Shown here: in pieces, positions 43,069-51,692 of the stretch | How the letters are laid out: each line of letters begins with the position of its first letter | Numbering within the stretch: the first letter of the stretch is position 1 | From: Solimonas thermocellulolyticum | GTDB lineage: Bacteria; Pseudomonadota; Gammaproteobacteria; Nevskiales; Nevskiaceae | Assembly (NCBI RefSeq): GCF_040327995.1 | Contig: NZ_JBEPIJ010000001.1 | Location: 248,001-312,000, forward strand | Length of the DNA: 64,000 nt | Reading direction: 5' to 3' | Notes under the pieces: model-generated | What the model saw: only the letters and a program-made list of their open reading frames with translations | The model's database searches: none | Told to the model about the DNA's origin: nothing | Program-made: the position numbers and the translations under genes

Positions 43069-44791
43069 GCGCGCAGATCTCCCCTGCGTGTCCAAGCTGT
43101 TCCGCTGCCGCAGGCTGCAGGCTCTGCGCGAGCTGCACCAGTTGCACGAACTCGCCGCGCCAGCCCTCGGCGTCGGCGCCGCGCGCCTCGCGCGCCAGCG
43201 CCAGCACATCGGTCCAGGTCCAGGCGCCAGTGTAGCGGCCGCCGCGCAGCAGTTGTCCAAAGCCGGCGACCGCCGCGGCGAAACGGAAGTCCTCGCTGCT
43301 GGCCGCGAGCGCGCGTGTGATCTCGCCGCGCCGGATCGGCCGCTCGATCAGCTTGCTGGTGTCGCCGTCCGGGGCCTTGTAGCGCAGCTGCAGGTGCGCG
43401 ATCTCGTCGGCCTTGCCGGCCGGCTTCTCGTCGCCGTAGCGCAGCGGCTCGATCTTCTCGCCGCCACTGCCGACCAGCGCGATCTCGTAGAGCGCGGTGA
43501 CGCTGTGACCGGCGCCGATCTCGCCGGCATCCACCTTGTCGTTGGCGAAGTCCTCGCGCGCCAGCGCACGGTTCTCGTAGCCGATCAGCCGATACTCGGC
43601 GACCACCGCCGGATTGAACTCGACCTGGATCTTCACGTCCTTGGCAATCGTCTGCAGCGTCGACGCACGCGCATGCACCAGCACGCGACGGCCCTCGGCG
43701 AGATCGTCGATGTAGCTGTAGTTGCCGTTGCCGACATCGGCGAGCTGCTCCATCAGCTGCTCGTTGTAGTTGCCGGTGCCGAAACCCAGCGTCGACAGTG
43801 CGATGCCGGACGCACGCTTGCGCTCGACTAGATCCTTGAGCTGTTCGAAGTCGGTGACGCCGACGTTGAAATCGCCGTCGGTGGCGAGCAGCACGCGGTT
43901 GATGCCGTTCTCGATGAAGCCCTGCTGCGCCATCGCATACGCCAGCTCGATGCCGGCGGCGCCGGCGGTCGATCCGCCGGCGTTCAGGCCGTCGATCGCG
44001 GCGATGATCTTCGCCTTCTGATCGCCCGGTGTCGGTTCTAGAATGACGCCGCTGTGCCCGGCGTAGACGACCAGACTGATGCGGTCACGCGCGCTCATTT
44101 CCTGCACCAAGAGCTTGAGCGCGGACTGCACCAGCGGCAGCTTGTCGGCGCTGTGCATCGAACCGGAAACGTCGACGAGGAACACCAGGTTCGCCGGCGG
44201 CAGCTCGCCCTGCGGCCGCCAGCCCTGCAAACCGATGCGCAAGAGGTGGGTCTTGGCGTTCCACGGCGTCGGCGCGATCTCGACGTGCGTTGCGAACGGC
44301 GTGGACCGGTCGCGCGGCGGCGCGTAGGCGTATTCGAAGTAGTTGATGAACTCCTCGACGCGCACCGCGTCCTGCGGCGGCATCCGGCCGTTGCGCAGCC
44401 AGCGCCGCACATTGCTGTAGGCGCCGGTGTCGACATCGATGCTGAATGTCGACACCGGCGTTTCGACGACGCGCCGCACGCCGGCATCGTCGAAAGCTGC
44501 GTAGGTTTCGCGCTCCTGCACGGGTGGCACCATCACCGGCATCGGCACCGGTGCGATCGCGTGCGCCATCGGGGCGCGGCGCTGCTGGGTCGACTCCTTC
44601 GCCGACGCGACCACCTGATCGCGCACGAGCTCGTGGCGCGCTGCCACGAGATCGCGCTCGGTTTCGGACTGGCGGGCCTGCGCCAGCGGCGGCGGCGGTG
44701 AGGGCGGTGTCTGCGCCTGCCGCTCCGGCTGGGCGCAGGCCGCGACGAGCACGGCCATACCGACGAAACGGATCCATTGTGTAAGGGACAT
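43049..44791 (-). CDS. Lipoprotein with von Willebrand factor A domain (YfbK-like)
   Basis: 580 residues with a lipoprotein signal (FVGMAVLVAACAQPERQ). After a Pro/Gln/Glu-rich linker comes the YfbK-type N-terminal domain (STFSIDVDTGAYSNVRRWL, RVEEFINYFEYAYAPP). The vWA domain (about 215-390) has the MIDAS motifs VFLVDVSGSMHSADKL (DxSxS), GGSTAGAAGIELAYAM and LLATDGDFNVGVTD. A DUF3520-type C-terminal part begins near TIAKDVKIQVEFNPAVVAEY. It is a metal-dependent adhesion or scaffold protein in the envelope. First gene of the overlapping vWA-sigma-anti-sigma-MOSC operon, and so likely functionally tied to the sigma factor. Confidence 0.9.
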   Translation of the reverse strand: MSLTQWIRFVGMAVLVAACAQPERQAQTPPSPPPPLAQARQSETERDLVAARHELVRDQVVASAKESTQQRRAPMAHAIAPVPMPVMVPPVQERETYAAFDDAGVRRVVETPVSTFSIDVDTGAYSNVRRWLRNGRMPPQDAVRVEEFINYFEYAYAPPRDRSTPFATHVEIAPTPWNAKTHLLRIGLQGWRPQGELPPANLVFLVDVSGSMHSADKLPLVQSALKLLVQEMSARDRISLVVYAGHSGVILEPTPGDQKAKIIAAIDGLNAGGSTAGAAGIELAYAMAQQGFIENGINRVLLATDGDFNVGVTDFEQLKDLVERKRASGIALSTLGFGTGNYNEQLMEQLADVGNGNYSYIDDLAEGRRVLVHARASTLQTIAKDVKIQVEFNPAVVAEYRLIGYENRALAREDFANDKVDAGEIGAGHSVTALYEIALVGSGGEKIEPLRYGDEKPAGKADEIAHLQLRYKAPDGDTSKLIERPIRRGEITRALAASSEDFRFAAAVAGFGQLLRGGRYTGAWTWTDVLALAREARGADAEGWRGEFVQLVQLAQSLQPAAAEQLGHAGEICALGSGCD

Positions 44792-44884
44792 GGCGAACGA
44801 CTCCGGTTGGTGACGTGCTTGGATGACGCAGGCGTTCGCCAAACGGGGTTAAATTGCTTGCTCAAACCTTCCGGGGATCCCGCC

Positions 44885-45805
44885 ATGGGCAACAAGATCG
44901 AAGCGGTCGAGTTTCCGAGCCACGGCATCACTGTGCGCGGCGCGCATTTCCGCCCGCAGACGGATGCGCTTCGCGCCGACGGCGCCGCGCCCTGCGTGGT
45001 CATGGCCCACGGCCTGGGCGGGGTGCGCGCGGCGCGCCTGGACGCCTATGCCGAACGCTTCGCCGCTGCGGGATTGCACGTGCTGGTGTTCGACTACCGC
45101 TACTTCGGTGAGTCTGACGGCGAGCCGCGCCAGCACTTCAACATCCGCGCCCAGCTCGACGACTGGGCCGCGGCGATCGCGTATGCGCGCCAGCTCGATG
45201 GTGTCGACGCCAAACGCATCGCACTGTGGGGCAGCTCGTTCTCCGGCGGTCATGTCATCACCGCCGCCGTCGAGGACGGCCGCGTGCGGGCGGTCAGCAG
45301 CCAGGGCCCGATGATGGATGGTTTCGCCGCCTTCATGAACCTGGTCCACTACGCCGGCGTGCTGCAGGCGCTGCGCGTGAGCGCGCACGCGATCTGGGAC
45401 ACGCTGTTGATCCCGACCGGACGTCGTCACTGCATTCCGCTGGTCGCCGAGCCCGGCGAACTCGCGGTGATGACCACCGAGGATGCGCTGCCCGGTTACA
45501 GCGCGATCGTGCCACCGGACTGGCGCAACGAAATCACCGCCAGCTGGATGCTGGAATTGCCGTTGTACCGCCCGATCACCAAGGCCGCGCGCCTGCCGTG
45601 CCCGACGCTGATCTGCATCTGCACCCAGGACAGCGTCGCCCCGGCCGCGGCCGCGGAGAGAACCGCCGCCGCGGCTGGTGAACGTGCCGAGATCCGGCGC
45701 TACGACATCGGCCACTTCGACATCTACGTGGGCGAGGGCTTCGAACGTGCGGTCAGCGACCAGACCGAGTTCTTCTGCCGTGTGCTGCGCGCCGCAGGCG
45801 GCTGA
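44885..45805 (+). CDS. Alpha/beta hydrolase (dienelactone hydrolase/Xaa-Pro peptidase-like fold)
   Basis: 306-residue cytoplasmic hydrolase. MAHGLGGVRAARLDAYAERF (oxyanion loop), DYRYFGESDGEPRQHFNI, nucleophile elbow LWGSSFSGGHVITAA (GSSFSG), ICICTQDSVAP (acid) and RRYDIGHFDIYVGEGFE (His) are visible. This YdjP/YuxL-like subfamily (DYRYFGESDGEPRQ) acts on unknown esters. It diverges from the vWA operon with a 93-base gap. The ATG used follows a CTTCCGGGGATCC segment; no strong ribosome-binding site. Confidence 0.8.
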   Translation: MGNKIEAVEFPSHGITVRGAHFRPQTDALRADGAAPCVVMAHGLGGVRAARLDAYAERFAAAGLHVLVFDYRYFGESDGEPRQHFNIRAQLDDWAAAIAYARQLDGVDAKRIALWGSSFSGGHVITAAVEDGRVRAVSSQGPMMDGFAAFMNLVHYAGVLQALRVSAHAIWDTLLIPTGRRHCIPLVAEPGELAVMTTEDALPGYSAIVPPDWRNEITASWMLELPLYRPITKAARLPCPTLICICTQDSVAPAAAAERTAAAAGERAEIRRYDIGHFDIYVGEGFERAVSDQTEFFCRVLRAAGG

Positions 45806-46013
45806 GTCCGGCGGTCGCCCGCGCGCTCGATCCCACCCGGCACAGCCGGACTTTAGTCCCGCAGCCGCCGGCGCGCCGTGGGCCCGGGCACGTCGCCGCC
45901 CGCGCGATCCCGCGGGCGCCGCTTTGCGACGACGCTGAGGACTCGCCCCGTAGCGCCGCGCCGGTGGTCTTGCGATGCTCGGCCCCGGGTCGTGGGGCGG
46001 GGGTCGAGTGGGC

Positions 46014-47270
46014 ATGCGCGGCTGGGTTCACCTGATCGGGTCTTTGCTTGCCGTGAGCGTGCTCGGCGCCTGCGGCGGCGGTGCCTCGGGCCGACCAACG
46101 GACGTCGCCAGCCCTGCAGCGACGCCCACCGCCAGCGCCAGCGCGCGGCCCGCACCCACCCCTGCACCCAGCGCCGCGCCCAGCCCCGCGGCAACGGCCC
46201 CGCCGACGCCCACACCGACGCCCGCACCGACGCCGACGCCCGCACCGACGACGCTGAACTGCCCACCGGTGCCGCCGTCCGGCGCCACGTCGTCCAGCGC
46301 CGTTCATCCGGTCTTCGCCTGGCAGCGGAACTGGCAGAGCTGCGACGTCACTTTCGACTCGCGCATGCACGGCACGCGCCTTTACGGCACGCTGTTCGCG
46401 CCAGCCGACCGCGACCTGTCGGGCCTGGTGCTGCCGGCAGTCGTGATCACGCCGGCCTCCGGGGGCGGGGACGAATCGATGTACCACTGGGCCGCACGCG
46501 ATCTGGCCGGCCACGGCTACATCGCGGTCACGGTCGATCCCCAGGGTGTCGGTCGCTCGCCCGGCACGGCGCCGGCGCAGGATCTGAACAATTACGCCGA
46601 CGCGACCGTGAGCGCGCTGGACTTCCTGCTGTCGGCGCGCAATCCGCTGCACGCCCACGTCGACCGCGCCAGACTCGGTGCCGCCGGCCACAGCCTGTCG
46701 GCGCGCGCGCTGAGCTGGCAGCAGGGTGAGGATGTGCGCCTGCGCGCAATCGTCGCCTGGGACAATCTGTCGAGCACCCGGCACGGCGACCGCGGAACGC
46801 CGTCACAGGGCGGTCTGGGCGGCGCCTTGTTCAGTGGCGAGCTCATGCGTCCGAACGCGCCGGTCGCGCCGCGGGTGCCGGCGATGGGTCAGGCCTCGGA
46901 CGATCCGGGCACCGGCGCCTCCGATCCCGAGCGCAAGAAGTTCGCCTACGAGCATTGGCGCCGCGCCGGCATCGGCACCATGCAACTGGTCATGCGCGAT
47001 CTACCGCACGAAGCCTGGGCGCAGTACGCGACCCAGGGCAGCGCCGCCGACTCGCTGCGCCTGCAGCGGCTGGCGCATCTGACCCGCGCCTGGTTCGATC
47101 TGTGGCTGCGCGAGGACGACGCCGCGCTCACACGCCTGACCTCGCGTCGCGTGCTCGGCGAAGACGCCGCCGCGGTCTACAGCGCAACGTTCCGCTCCGC
47201 GCTCTACCTGCCGTCACTGGGCATCGACTGTCCCGACCTGTTCGCGGAAGGTTGCTTGCGATCGGACTGA
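46014..47270 (+). CDS. Lipoprotein alpha/beta hydrolase with Pro-Thr-Ala linker
   Basis: 418 residues with a lipoprotein signal (LLAVSVLGACGGGASGRPTD, lipobox LGAC). A low-complexity linker of Pro, Thr and Ala (about residues 38-80, encoded by repeats of CCGACGCCCGCA type) leads to an exported alpha/beta-hydrolase domain with VITPASGGGDESMYHWAARD, VTVDPQGVGRS and the nucleophile elbow GAAGHSLSARAL, where the last Gly of GxSxG is Ser. A likely catalytic His is in LPHEAWAQYA. Related to chlorophyllase/PET-hydrolase-like lipoprotein esterases; the substrate is unknown. Confidence 0.7.
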   Translation: MRGWVHLIGSLLAVSVLGACGGGASGRPTDVASPAATPTASASARPAPTPAPSAAPSPAATAPPTPTPTPAPTPTPAPTTLNCPPVPPSGATSSSAVHPVFAWQRNWQSCDVTFDSRMHGTRLYGTLFAPADRDLSGLVLPAVVITPASGGGDESMYHWAARDLAGHGYIAVTVDPQGVGRSPGTAPAQDLNNYADATVSALDFLLSARNPLHAHVDRARLGAAGHSLSARALSWQQGEDVRLRAIVAWDNLSSTRHGDRGTPSQGGLGGALFSGELMRPNAPVAPRVPAMGQASDDPGTGASDPERKKFAYEHWRRAGIGTMQLVMRDLPHEAWAQYATQGSAADSLRLQRLAHLTRAWFDLWLREDDAALTRLTSRRVLGEDAAAVYSATFRSALYLPSLGIDCPDLFAEGCLRSD

Positions 47271-47295
47271 GCACTCGAGGTATTTCTCGGAACGC

Positions 47296-47913
47296 TCAAT
47301 CCGGCTTTGCGATCGCCCGCCACAGCATCTCGAACAGCACGTTCGCCTGCTTGGTCAGCGAGTCTTTCATGCCGCGCTGCACCCAGCTCTGCGACAGACG
47401 GAACAGCACGCCGAGGAAGTAGTCGAGTAGCAGCTTCTCGTCGACCTGGTCGTTGAGCACGCCCTTGGCGCGGCCTTCGCCGAGTACGCGGATGAAGGTC
47501 CCGAACAGCTCCGGGTTGTCGTACTGGGCACCCTGCTTGCGCCAGGTGTTGATGTAGACCGAGCTCATCATCAGCTGCACGATCTTCGGATTCTTCTCGG
47601 TGAAGTCGAGAACCACCCAGAACACCTTGCGCAGGCGCTCCTTGTAGTCCTCGATGCCCTGCAGATGGTCGAGCATGCGCTCGGCGAGTTGGCCGAGCCA
47701 GGCATCGAGGCTGGAGAACAGCAAGGCCTCCTTGCTGCCGTAGTACTTGTAGATCGTCTGCAAGGAGACGTTGGCGCCGCGCGCGATCTCGATCAGGCCG
47801 ACCCGGTGGAACTCGCGCTGGGAAAACACGTCGAGCACCGCGCGCTCGATACGCACCCGGGTTTGTGGATCGAGCGTCCTGGCTTCGACGGCGGCAGCCT
47901 CGCTGCGCGGCAT
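47296..47913 (-). CDS. TetR-family repressor of the fatty-acid degradation genes
   Basis: 205 residues. The helix-turn-helix reads LIEIARGANVSLQTIYKYYG (about 37-57), a normal TetR DNA-binding domain. The C-terminal part has DFTEKNPKIVQLMMSSVYIN and WRKQGAQYDNPELFGTFIR, as in TetR repressors beside beta-oxidation genes (FadR/PsrA-like; these bind acyl-CoA). It is divergent from the thiolase gene, with two related inverted repeats in between, so probably represses itself and the fad genes until acyl-CoA appears. The specific subfamily is inferred. Confidence 0.82.
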   Translation of the reverse strand: MPRSEAAAVEARTLDPQTRVRIERAVLDVFSQREFHRVGLIEIARGANVSLQTIYKYYGSKEALLFSSLDAWLGQLAERMLDHLQGIEDYKERLRKVFWVVLDFTEKNPKIVQLMMSSVYINTWRKQGAQYDNPELFGTFIRVLGEGRAKGVLNDQVDEKLLLDYFLGVLFRLSQSWVQRGMKDSLTKQANVLFEMLWRAIAKPD

Positions 47914-47941
47914 CTGTGGTTCTCCTGTTTGCGTGGGCGAC

Positions 47942-47957
47942 AGTAACGGTCGTTACT
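47942..47957. promoter_or_regulatory. TetR operator 1 (perfect inverted repeat)
   Basis: AGTAACGGTCGTTACT has perfect 7-base arms (AGTAACG/CGTTACT) around GT. It lies 28 bases upstream of the TetR start, suited to autoregulation. Confidence 0.65.
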
Positions 47958-47977
47958 AGAATGACGGCACCCGTGCG

Positions 47978-48006
47978 TTGACCTGTACCGGCGCGCTGTT
48001 TAATCT
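47978..48006 (+). promoter_or_regulatory. Candidate promoter for the thiolase-fadB genes
   Basis: TTGACC (47978-47983), a 17-base spacer and TAATCT (48001-48006) form a reasonable sigma-70 promoter. It lies between the two inverted repeats and reads toward the thiolase gene, 150 bases away. Confidence 0.4.
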
Positions 48007-48070
48007 GCGAGGCGGCCCGCTGGTCTACGACCGCATTGCCGCACGCACCGATCGTTGCGCCCGATGATGG

Positions 48071-48098
48071 GCGAATGGTAAGAGACGTTACCATTCGC
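48071..48098. promoter_or_regulatory. TetR operator 2 (11-bp inverted repeat)
   Basis: GCGAATGGTAA and TTACCATTCGC are perfect inverted repeats of 11 bases around GAGACG. The centre shares the GTAA...CGTTAC core with operator 1. Located 58 bases before the thiolase ATG, downstream of the candidate promoter, so binding would block transcription. Confidence 0.65.
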
Positions 48099-48156
48099 CG
48101 CAAGCACGGCGCGATCCAGCCGGCCCCCACCGAGCTCACGCAATCGAGATCACACC

Positions 48157-49362
48157 ATGGCAGAAGCATTCATCTACGACGCCGTGCGCACGCCGCGCGG
48201 CAAGGGCAAGAAGGACGGCAGCCTGCACCAGATCACGCCGATCCACCTCGTGGCCAACCTGATGTGGGCGCTGGAGGAGCGCAACGGCCTCGACACCGCG
48301 CTGGTCGACGACGTCGTCCTCGGCTGCGTGACGCCGGTCGGCGAACAGGGCGCGGACATCGCGCGCGTGGCCGTGCTCTACGCCAACTGGGCCGAGACCG
48401 TCGCTGGCGTCACCCAGTCGCGCTTCTGCGCCTCGGGCCTGGAGTCGGTCAACCTCGCCGCGCAGAAGGTCATGTCCGGCATGGAGGATCTGGTCGTCGC
48501 CGGCGGCGTCGAGAGCATGTCGCGCTGGGCCATGGGCTCGGACGGCGGCGCCTGGGCGATGGATCCGCGCGTCAATCAACTCACCGGCTTCGCCCCGCAG
48601 GGCATCGGCGCGGACACCATCGCCACGCTCGAGGGCTTCTCGCGCGAGGACGTGGACCGCTTCGCGCTGGAGTCGCAGCGCAAGGCCACCCGCGCGCGCG
48701 ACGCCGGGCACTTCGCCAAGTCACTGGTGCCGGTCAAGGACGTCAACGGCCTGACCGTGCTCGACCACGACGAGTACATCCGCAGCGACACGACCATGGA
48801 GGGCCTCGCCGCGCTCAAGCCTTCGTTCGAGCAGATGGGCCAGATGGGGTTCGACGCCACGGCGCTGCGCAAGTACACGACGTTGGAGCGGATCAACCAC
48901 GTGCACCACGCCGGCAATTCGTCCGGCATCGTCGATGGCGCGGCGCTGATGCTGATCGGCAACAAGAAGATGGGCAAGAAGCTCGGCCTCAAGCCGCGCG
49001 CACGCATCCGCCAGACCGCCGTGATCGGCTCGGAGCCGACGATCATGCTCACGGGCATCGGGCCGGCGGCCAAGAAGGCGCTCAAGCGCGCCGGCATGAA
49101 TGCCTCCGACATCGACCTGTTCGAGATCAACGAGGCCTTTGCCGCCGTCGTGCTGCGCGCGCAGCGTGACCTCGACATCGACCCGGCCAAGGTCAACGTC
49201 AACGGCGGCGCGATCGCGATGGGCCATCCGCTCGGCGCCACCGGCTGCATCATCCTCGGCACCCTGCTCGATGAGCTCGAACGCCAGGACAAGCAGACTG
49301 GCCTCGCCTCGCTGTGCGTCGGCGCCGGCATGGGCATCGCCACGATCATCGAGCGCGTTTGA
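48157..49362 (+). CDS. fadA: Acetyl-CoA C-acyltransferase (thiolase)
   Basis: 401-residue thiolase that cleaves 3-ketoacyl-CoA with CoA, the last step of beta-oxidation. The acylated Cys is in TQSRFCASGLESVN (C91); the other catalytic residues lie in EINEAFAAVV, GGAIAMGHPLGATG (His) and SLCVGAGMG (Cys). The N-terminus IYDAVRTPRGKGKKDGSLHQ is of the FadI/acetyl-CoA acetyltransferase type found with FadB-like fusions. It is followed 115 bases later by the hydratase/dehydrogenase gene; symbol by analogy. Confidence 0.92.
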   Translation: MAEAFIYDAVRTPRGKGKKDGSLHQITPIHLVANLMWALEERNGLDTALVDDVVLGCVTPVGEQGADIARVAVLYANWAETVAGVTQSRFCASGLESVNLAAQKVMSGMEDLVVAGGVESMSRWAMGSDGGAWAMDPRVNQLTGFAPQGIGADTIATLEGFSREDVDRFALESQRKATRARDAGHFAKSLVPVKDVNGLTVLDHDEYIRSDTTMEGLAALKPSFEQMGQMGFDATALRKYTTLERINHVHHAGNSSGIVDGAALMLIGNKKMGKKLGLKPRARIRQTAVIGSEPTIMLTGIGPAAKKALKRAGMNASDIDLFEINEAFAAVVLRAQRDLDIDPAKVNVNGGAIAMGHPLGATGCIILGTLLDELERQDKQTGLASLCVGAGMGIATIIERV

Positions 49363-49477
49363 CGCGCTCGACCCCCAGACGTCAGGGGTGAGCCGCGAGA
49401 CGCGGTCGGCGCATCCTCACGGCACATCGCCCTTTCCTTTTGACGTCTTCCGTCTCACCTCTCACGGACAAAACGAC

Positions 49478-51613
49478 ATGAGTGCAGTGCAATTCAATCA
49501 GGACGCCGACGGCATCGTCACACTGACGCTGGACATGCCGGGCCGCTCGATGAACGTGCTCAACGAGGAACTCACCGGGCCGTTCTCCGAAGCCATCAGC
49601 AGGATCGAAAACGACGCATCGATCAAGGGCGTGATCATCACCTCCGGCAAGAAGGAGTTTCTCGCCGGCGCCGACATCGACAAGGTTTACCGGATCACCG
49701 ACCCGGCCGAGGCCTTCGCCATGGCCGAGGCCTACAAGAGCTTCCTGCGCCGTCTCGAAAAGTGCGGCCGCCCGGTGGTCGCGGCGCTCAACGGCACCGC
49801 GCTCGGCGGCGGCTTGGAACTGGCGCTGGCCTGTCACTACCGCATCGCCATCGACGATCCCAAAGCCAAGTTCGGCCTGCCCGAGGTCAAGCTCGGCCTG
49901 TTGCCGGGCGGCGGCGGCACCCAGCGCCTGCCGCGGCTGATCGGCATCCAGGCCTCGCTGCCGCTGATGCTCGAAGGCAAGGAGCTCAAGGCCGCGCAGG
50001 CCAAACAGCAGGGCATCATCCACGAGCTCGCCGCGAACCGCGACGAGATGTTCGCCAAGGCGCGCGCGTGGATCGCCGCGAACCCCAAGCCGGTGCAACC
50101 CTGGGACGACAAGAAGTTCAAATGGCCCGGCGGCGACTCGCGGAGCCCGGCGAACGCGCAGCTCTGGGCGATCGCGCCGTCGATGGCCAGCGCCAAGACC
50201 TGGGGCAATATGCCGGCGCCGACCAACATCATGTCCTGCGTCTTCGAAGGCGGCATCGTCGATTTCGACACGGGTTGCCGCGTCGAGTCGCGCTACTTCG
50301 CCGAGCTGGTGGTGTCGCAGGTGTCGAAGAACATGATCGGCACGCTGTGGTTCCAGCTCAATGGCATCAACAAGGGCAGCTCGCGGCCGGAAGGTTTCGA
50401 AAAGTCCACCGTGAAGAAGCTCGGCATACTCGGCGCCGGCATGATGGGCGCCGGCATCGCTTATGTGTCGGCCAAGGCCGGTATCGAAGTGGTGCTGCTG
50501 GACACCACACTCGAGATTGCCGAGAAAGGCAAGGCCTACTCCGCCGGTCTGCTCGACAAGGCGATCAAGAAAGGCCGTGAAACCGAGCAAGGCAAGGACG
50601 CGTTTCTCGCCCGCATCAAGCCGACGACCCGTTACGAGGACCTCAAGGGCTGCGATCTGGTCATCGAGGCGGTGTTCGAGGACCGCGCGATCAAGGCCGA
50701 CGTGACGAAGAAGGCCGAGGCCCAGCTCGCCGCGAACGCCGTGTTCGCGTCCAACACCTCGACGCTGCCGATCACCGGGCTCGCCCAAGCCAGCGAGCGG
50801 CCGGCGAACTTCATTGGCCTGCATTTCTTCTCGCCGGTCGACAAGATGCCGCTGGTGGAGATCATCAAGGGCAAGAAAACCAGCGCAGAAACGCTCGCGC
50901 GCGGCTTCGACTTCGTGCAGCAGATCAAGAAGACGCCGATCGTCGTCAACGACTCGCGCGGCTTCTACACCTCGCGCTGCTTCGCGACCTACCCGATGGA
51001 AGGCCTGACCCTGCTCGCGGAGGGTCAGCATCCGCGCGCCATCGAAGTCGCCGGCATGCAGGCCGGCATGCCGGTCGGCCCGCTGGCGCTGCAGGACGAG
51101 GTCTCGCTGTCGCTATCGATGCACGTGCTCGAACAAACGCGCAAAGACTACGCCGCCGAGGGCAAGATCGCGCCCGAGCATCCGGGCGTCGCCGTGATCG
51201 AGAAGATGGTCAAGCAGCTCGACCGCGTGGGCAGAAAGTCCGGCAAGGGCTTCTACGACTACCCGGCGAGTGGACCCAAGCATCTGTGGCCGGAGCTGAC
51301 CAAGCACTTCCCGCTCGCCGAAACCCAGCTCCCGCAGCAGGAGATGATCGACCGCATGCTGTACGCGCAGGCCAACGAGGCGGCGAAGTGCTTCGAGGAG
51401 AACGTCGTCGTCTCGGTCGCCGACGCCAACATCGGCTCGATCTTCGGCTGGGGCTTCGCCCCGCACCTGGGCGGCGCGCTGCAGTTCATCAACGCCGTGG
51501 GCGTCGCCAATTTCGTCAAGCGCGCGAAGGAGCTGGAGAAGAAGTACGGCGCGCGCTTCAAGCCGGCGAAGATCCTAGTCCAGATGGCCAAGCAAGGCCG
51601 GCGTTTCGAGTGA
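49478..51613 (+). CDS. fadB: Fatty-acid oxidation fusion enzyme: enoyl-CoA hydratase / 3-hydroxyacyl-CoA dehydrogenase
   Basis: 711-residue FadB/FadJ-type protein. The N-terminal crotonase domain (1-190) has SGKKEFLAGADIDKVY, LGGGLELALACHYRIA and LPEVKLGLLPGGGGTQRLPR with the catalytic Glu residues. The dehydrogenase domain starts near residue 310 with KLGILGAGMMGAGIAYVSAK (NAD-binding) and has GLHFFSPVDKMPLVEIIKGK, then a C-terminal domain from about residue 520. It catalyses hydration and oxidation of enoyl-CoA. I use ATG 49478; the long open frame upstream overlaps the thiolase antisensically and is not coding. Confidence 0.93.
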   Translation: MSAVQFNQDADGIVTLTLDMPGRSMNVLNEELTGPFSEAISRIENDASIKGVIITSGKKEFLAGADIDKVYRITDPAEAFAMAEAYKSFLRRLEKCGRPVVAALNGTALGGGLELALACHYRIAIDDPKAKFGLPEVKLGLLPGGGGTQRLPRLIGIQASLPLMLEGKELKAAQAKQQGIIHELAANRDEMFAKARAWIAANPKPVQPWDDKKFKWPGGDSRSPANAQLWAIAPSMASAKTWGNMPAPTNIMSCVFEGGIVDFDTGCRVESRYFAELVVSQVSKNMIGTLWFQLNGINKGSSRPEGFEKSTVKKLGILGAGMMGAGIAYVSAKAGIEVVLLDTTLEIAEKGKAYSAGLLDKAIKKGRETEQGKDAFLARIKPTTRYEDLKGCDLVIEAVFEDRAIKADVTKKAEAQLAANAVFASNTSTLPITGLAQASERPANFIGLHFFSPVDKMPLVEIIKGKKTSAETLARGFDFVQQIKKTPIVVNDSRGFYTSRCFATYPMEGLTLLAEGQHPRAIEVAGMQAGMPVGPLALQDEVSLSLSMHVLEQTRKDYAAEGKIAPEHPGVAVIEKMVKQLDRVGRKSGKGFYDYPASGPKHLWPELTKHFPLAETQLPQQEMIDRMLYAQANEAAKCFEENVVVSVADANIGSIFGWGFAPHLGGALQFINAVGVANFVKRAKELEKKYGARFKPAKILVQMAKQGRRFE

Positions 51614-51692
51614 GACCCCGCCCGCGCCGCACGCCCGCGCACCGCCTGCGGCGCCGGACCCACCCTCCCCCAACCCTTCGAGGAAGACGTCG

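Noticed and set aside
45806..46013. Gap before the lipoprotein hydrolase as a regulatory region
   Set aside because: Very GC-rich with several short palindromes expected by composition; no convincing promoter or operator.
49382..51031. 549-codon open frame opposite fadB
   Set aside because: Shadow of fadB; composition is typical of antisense of GC-rich genes.
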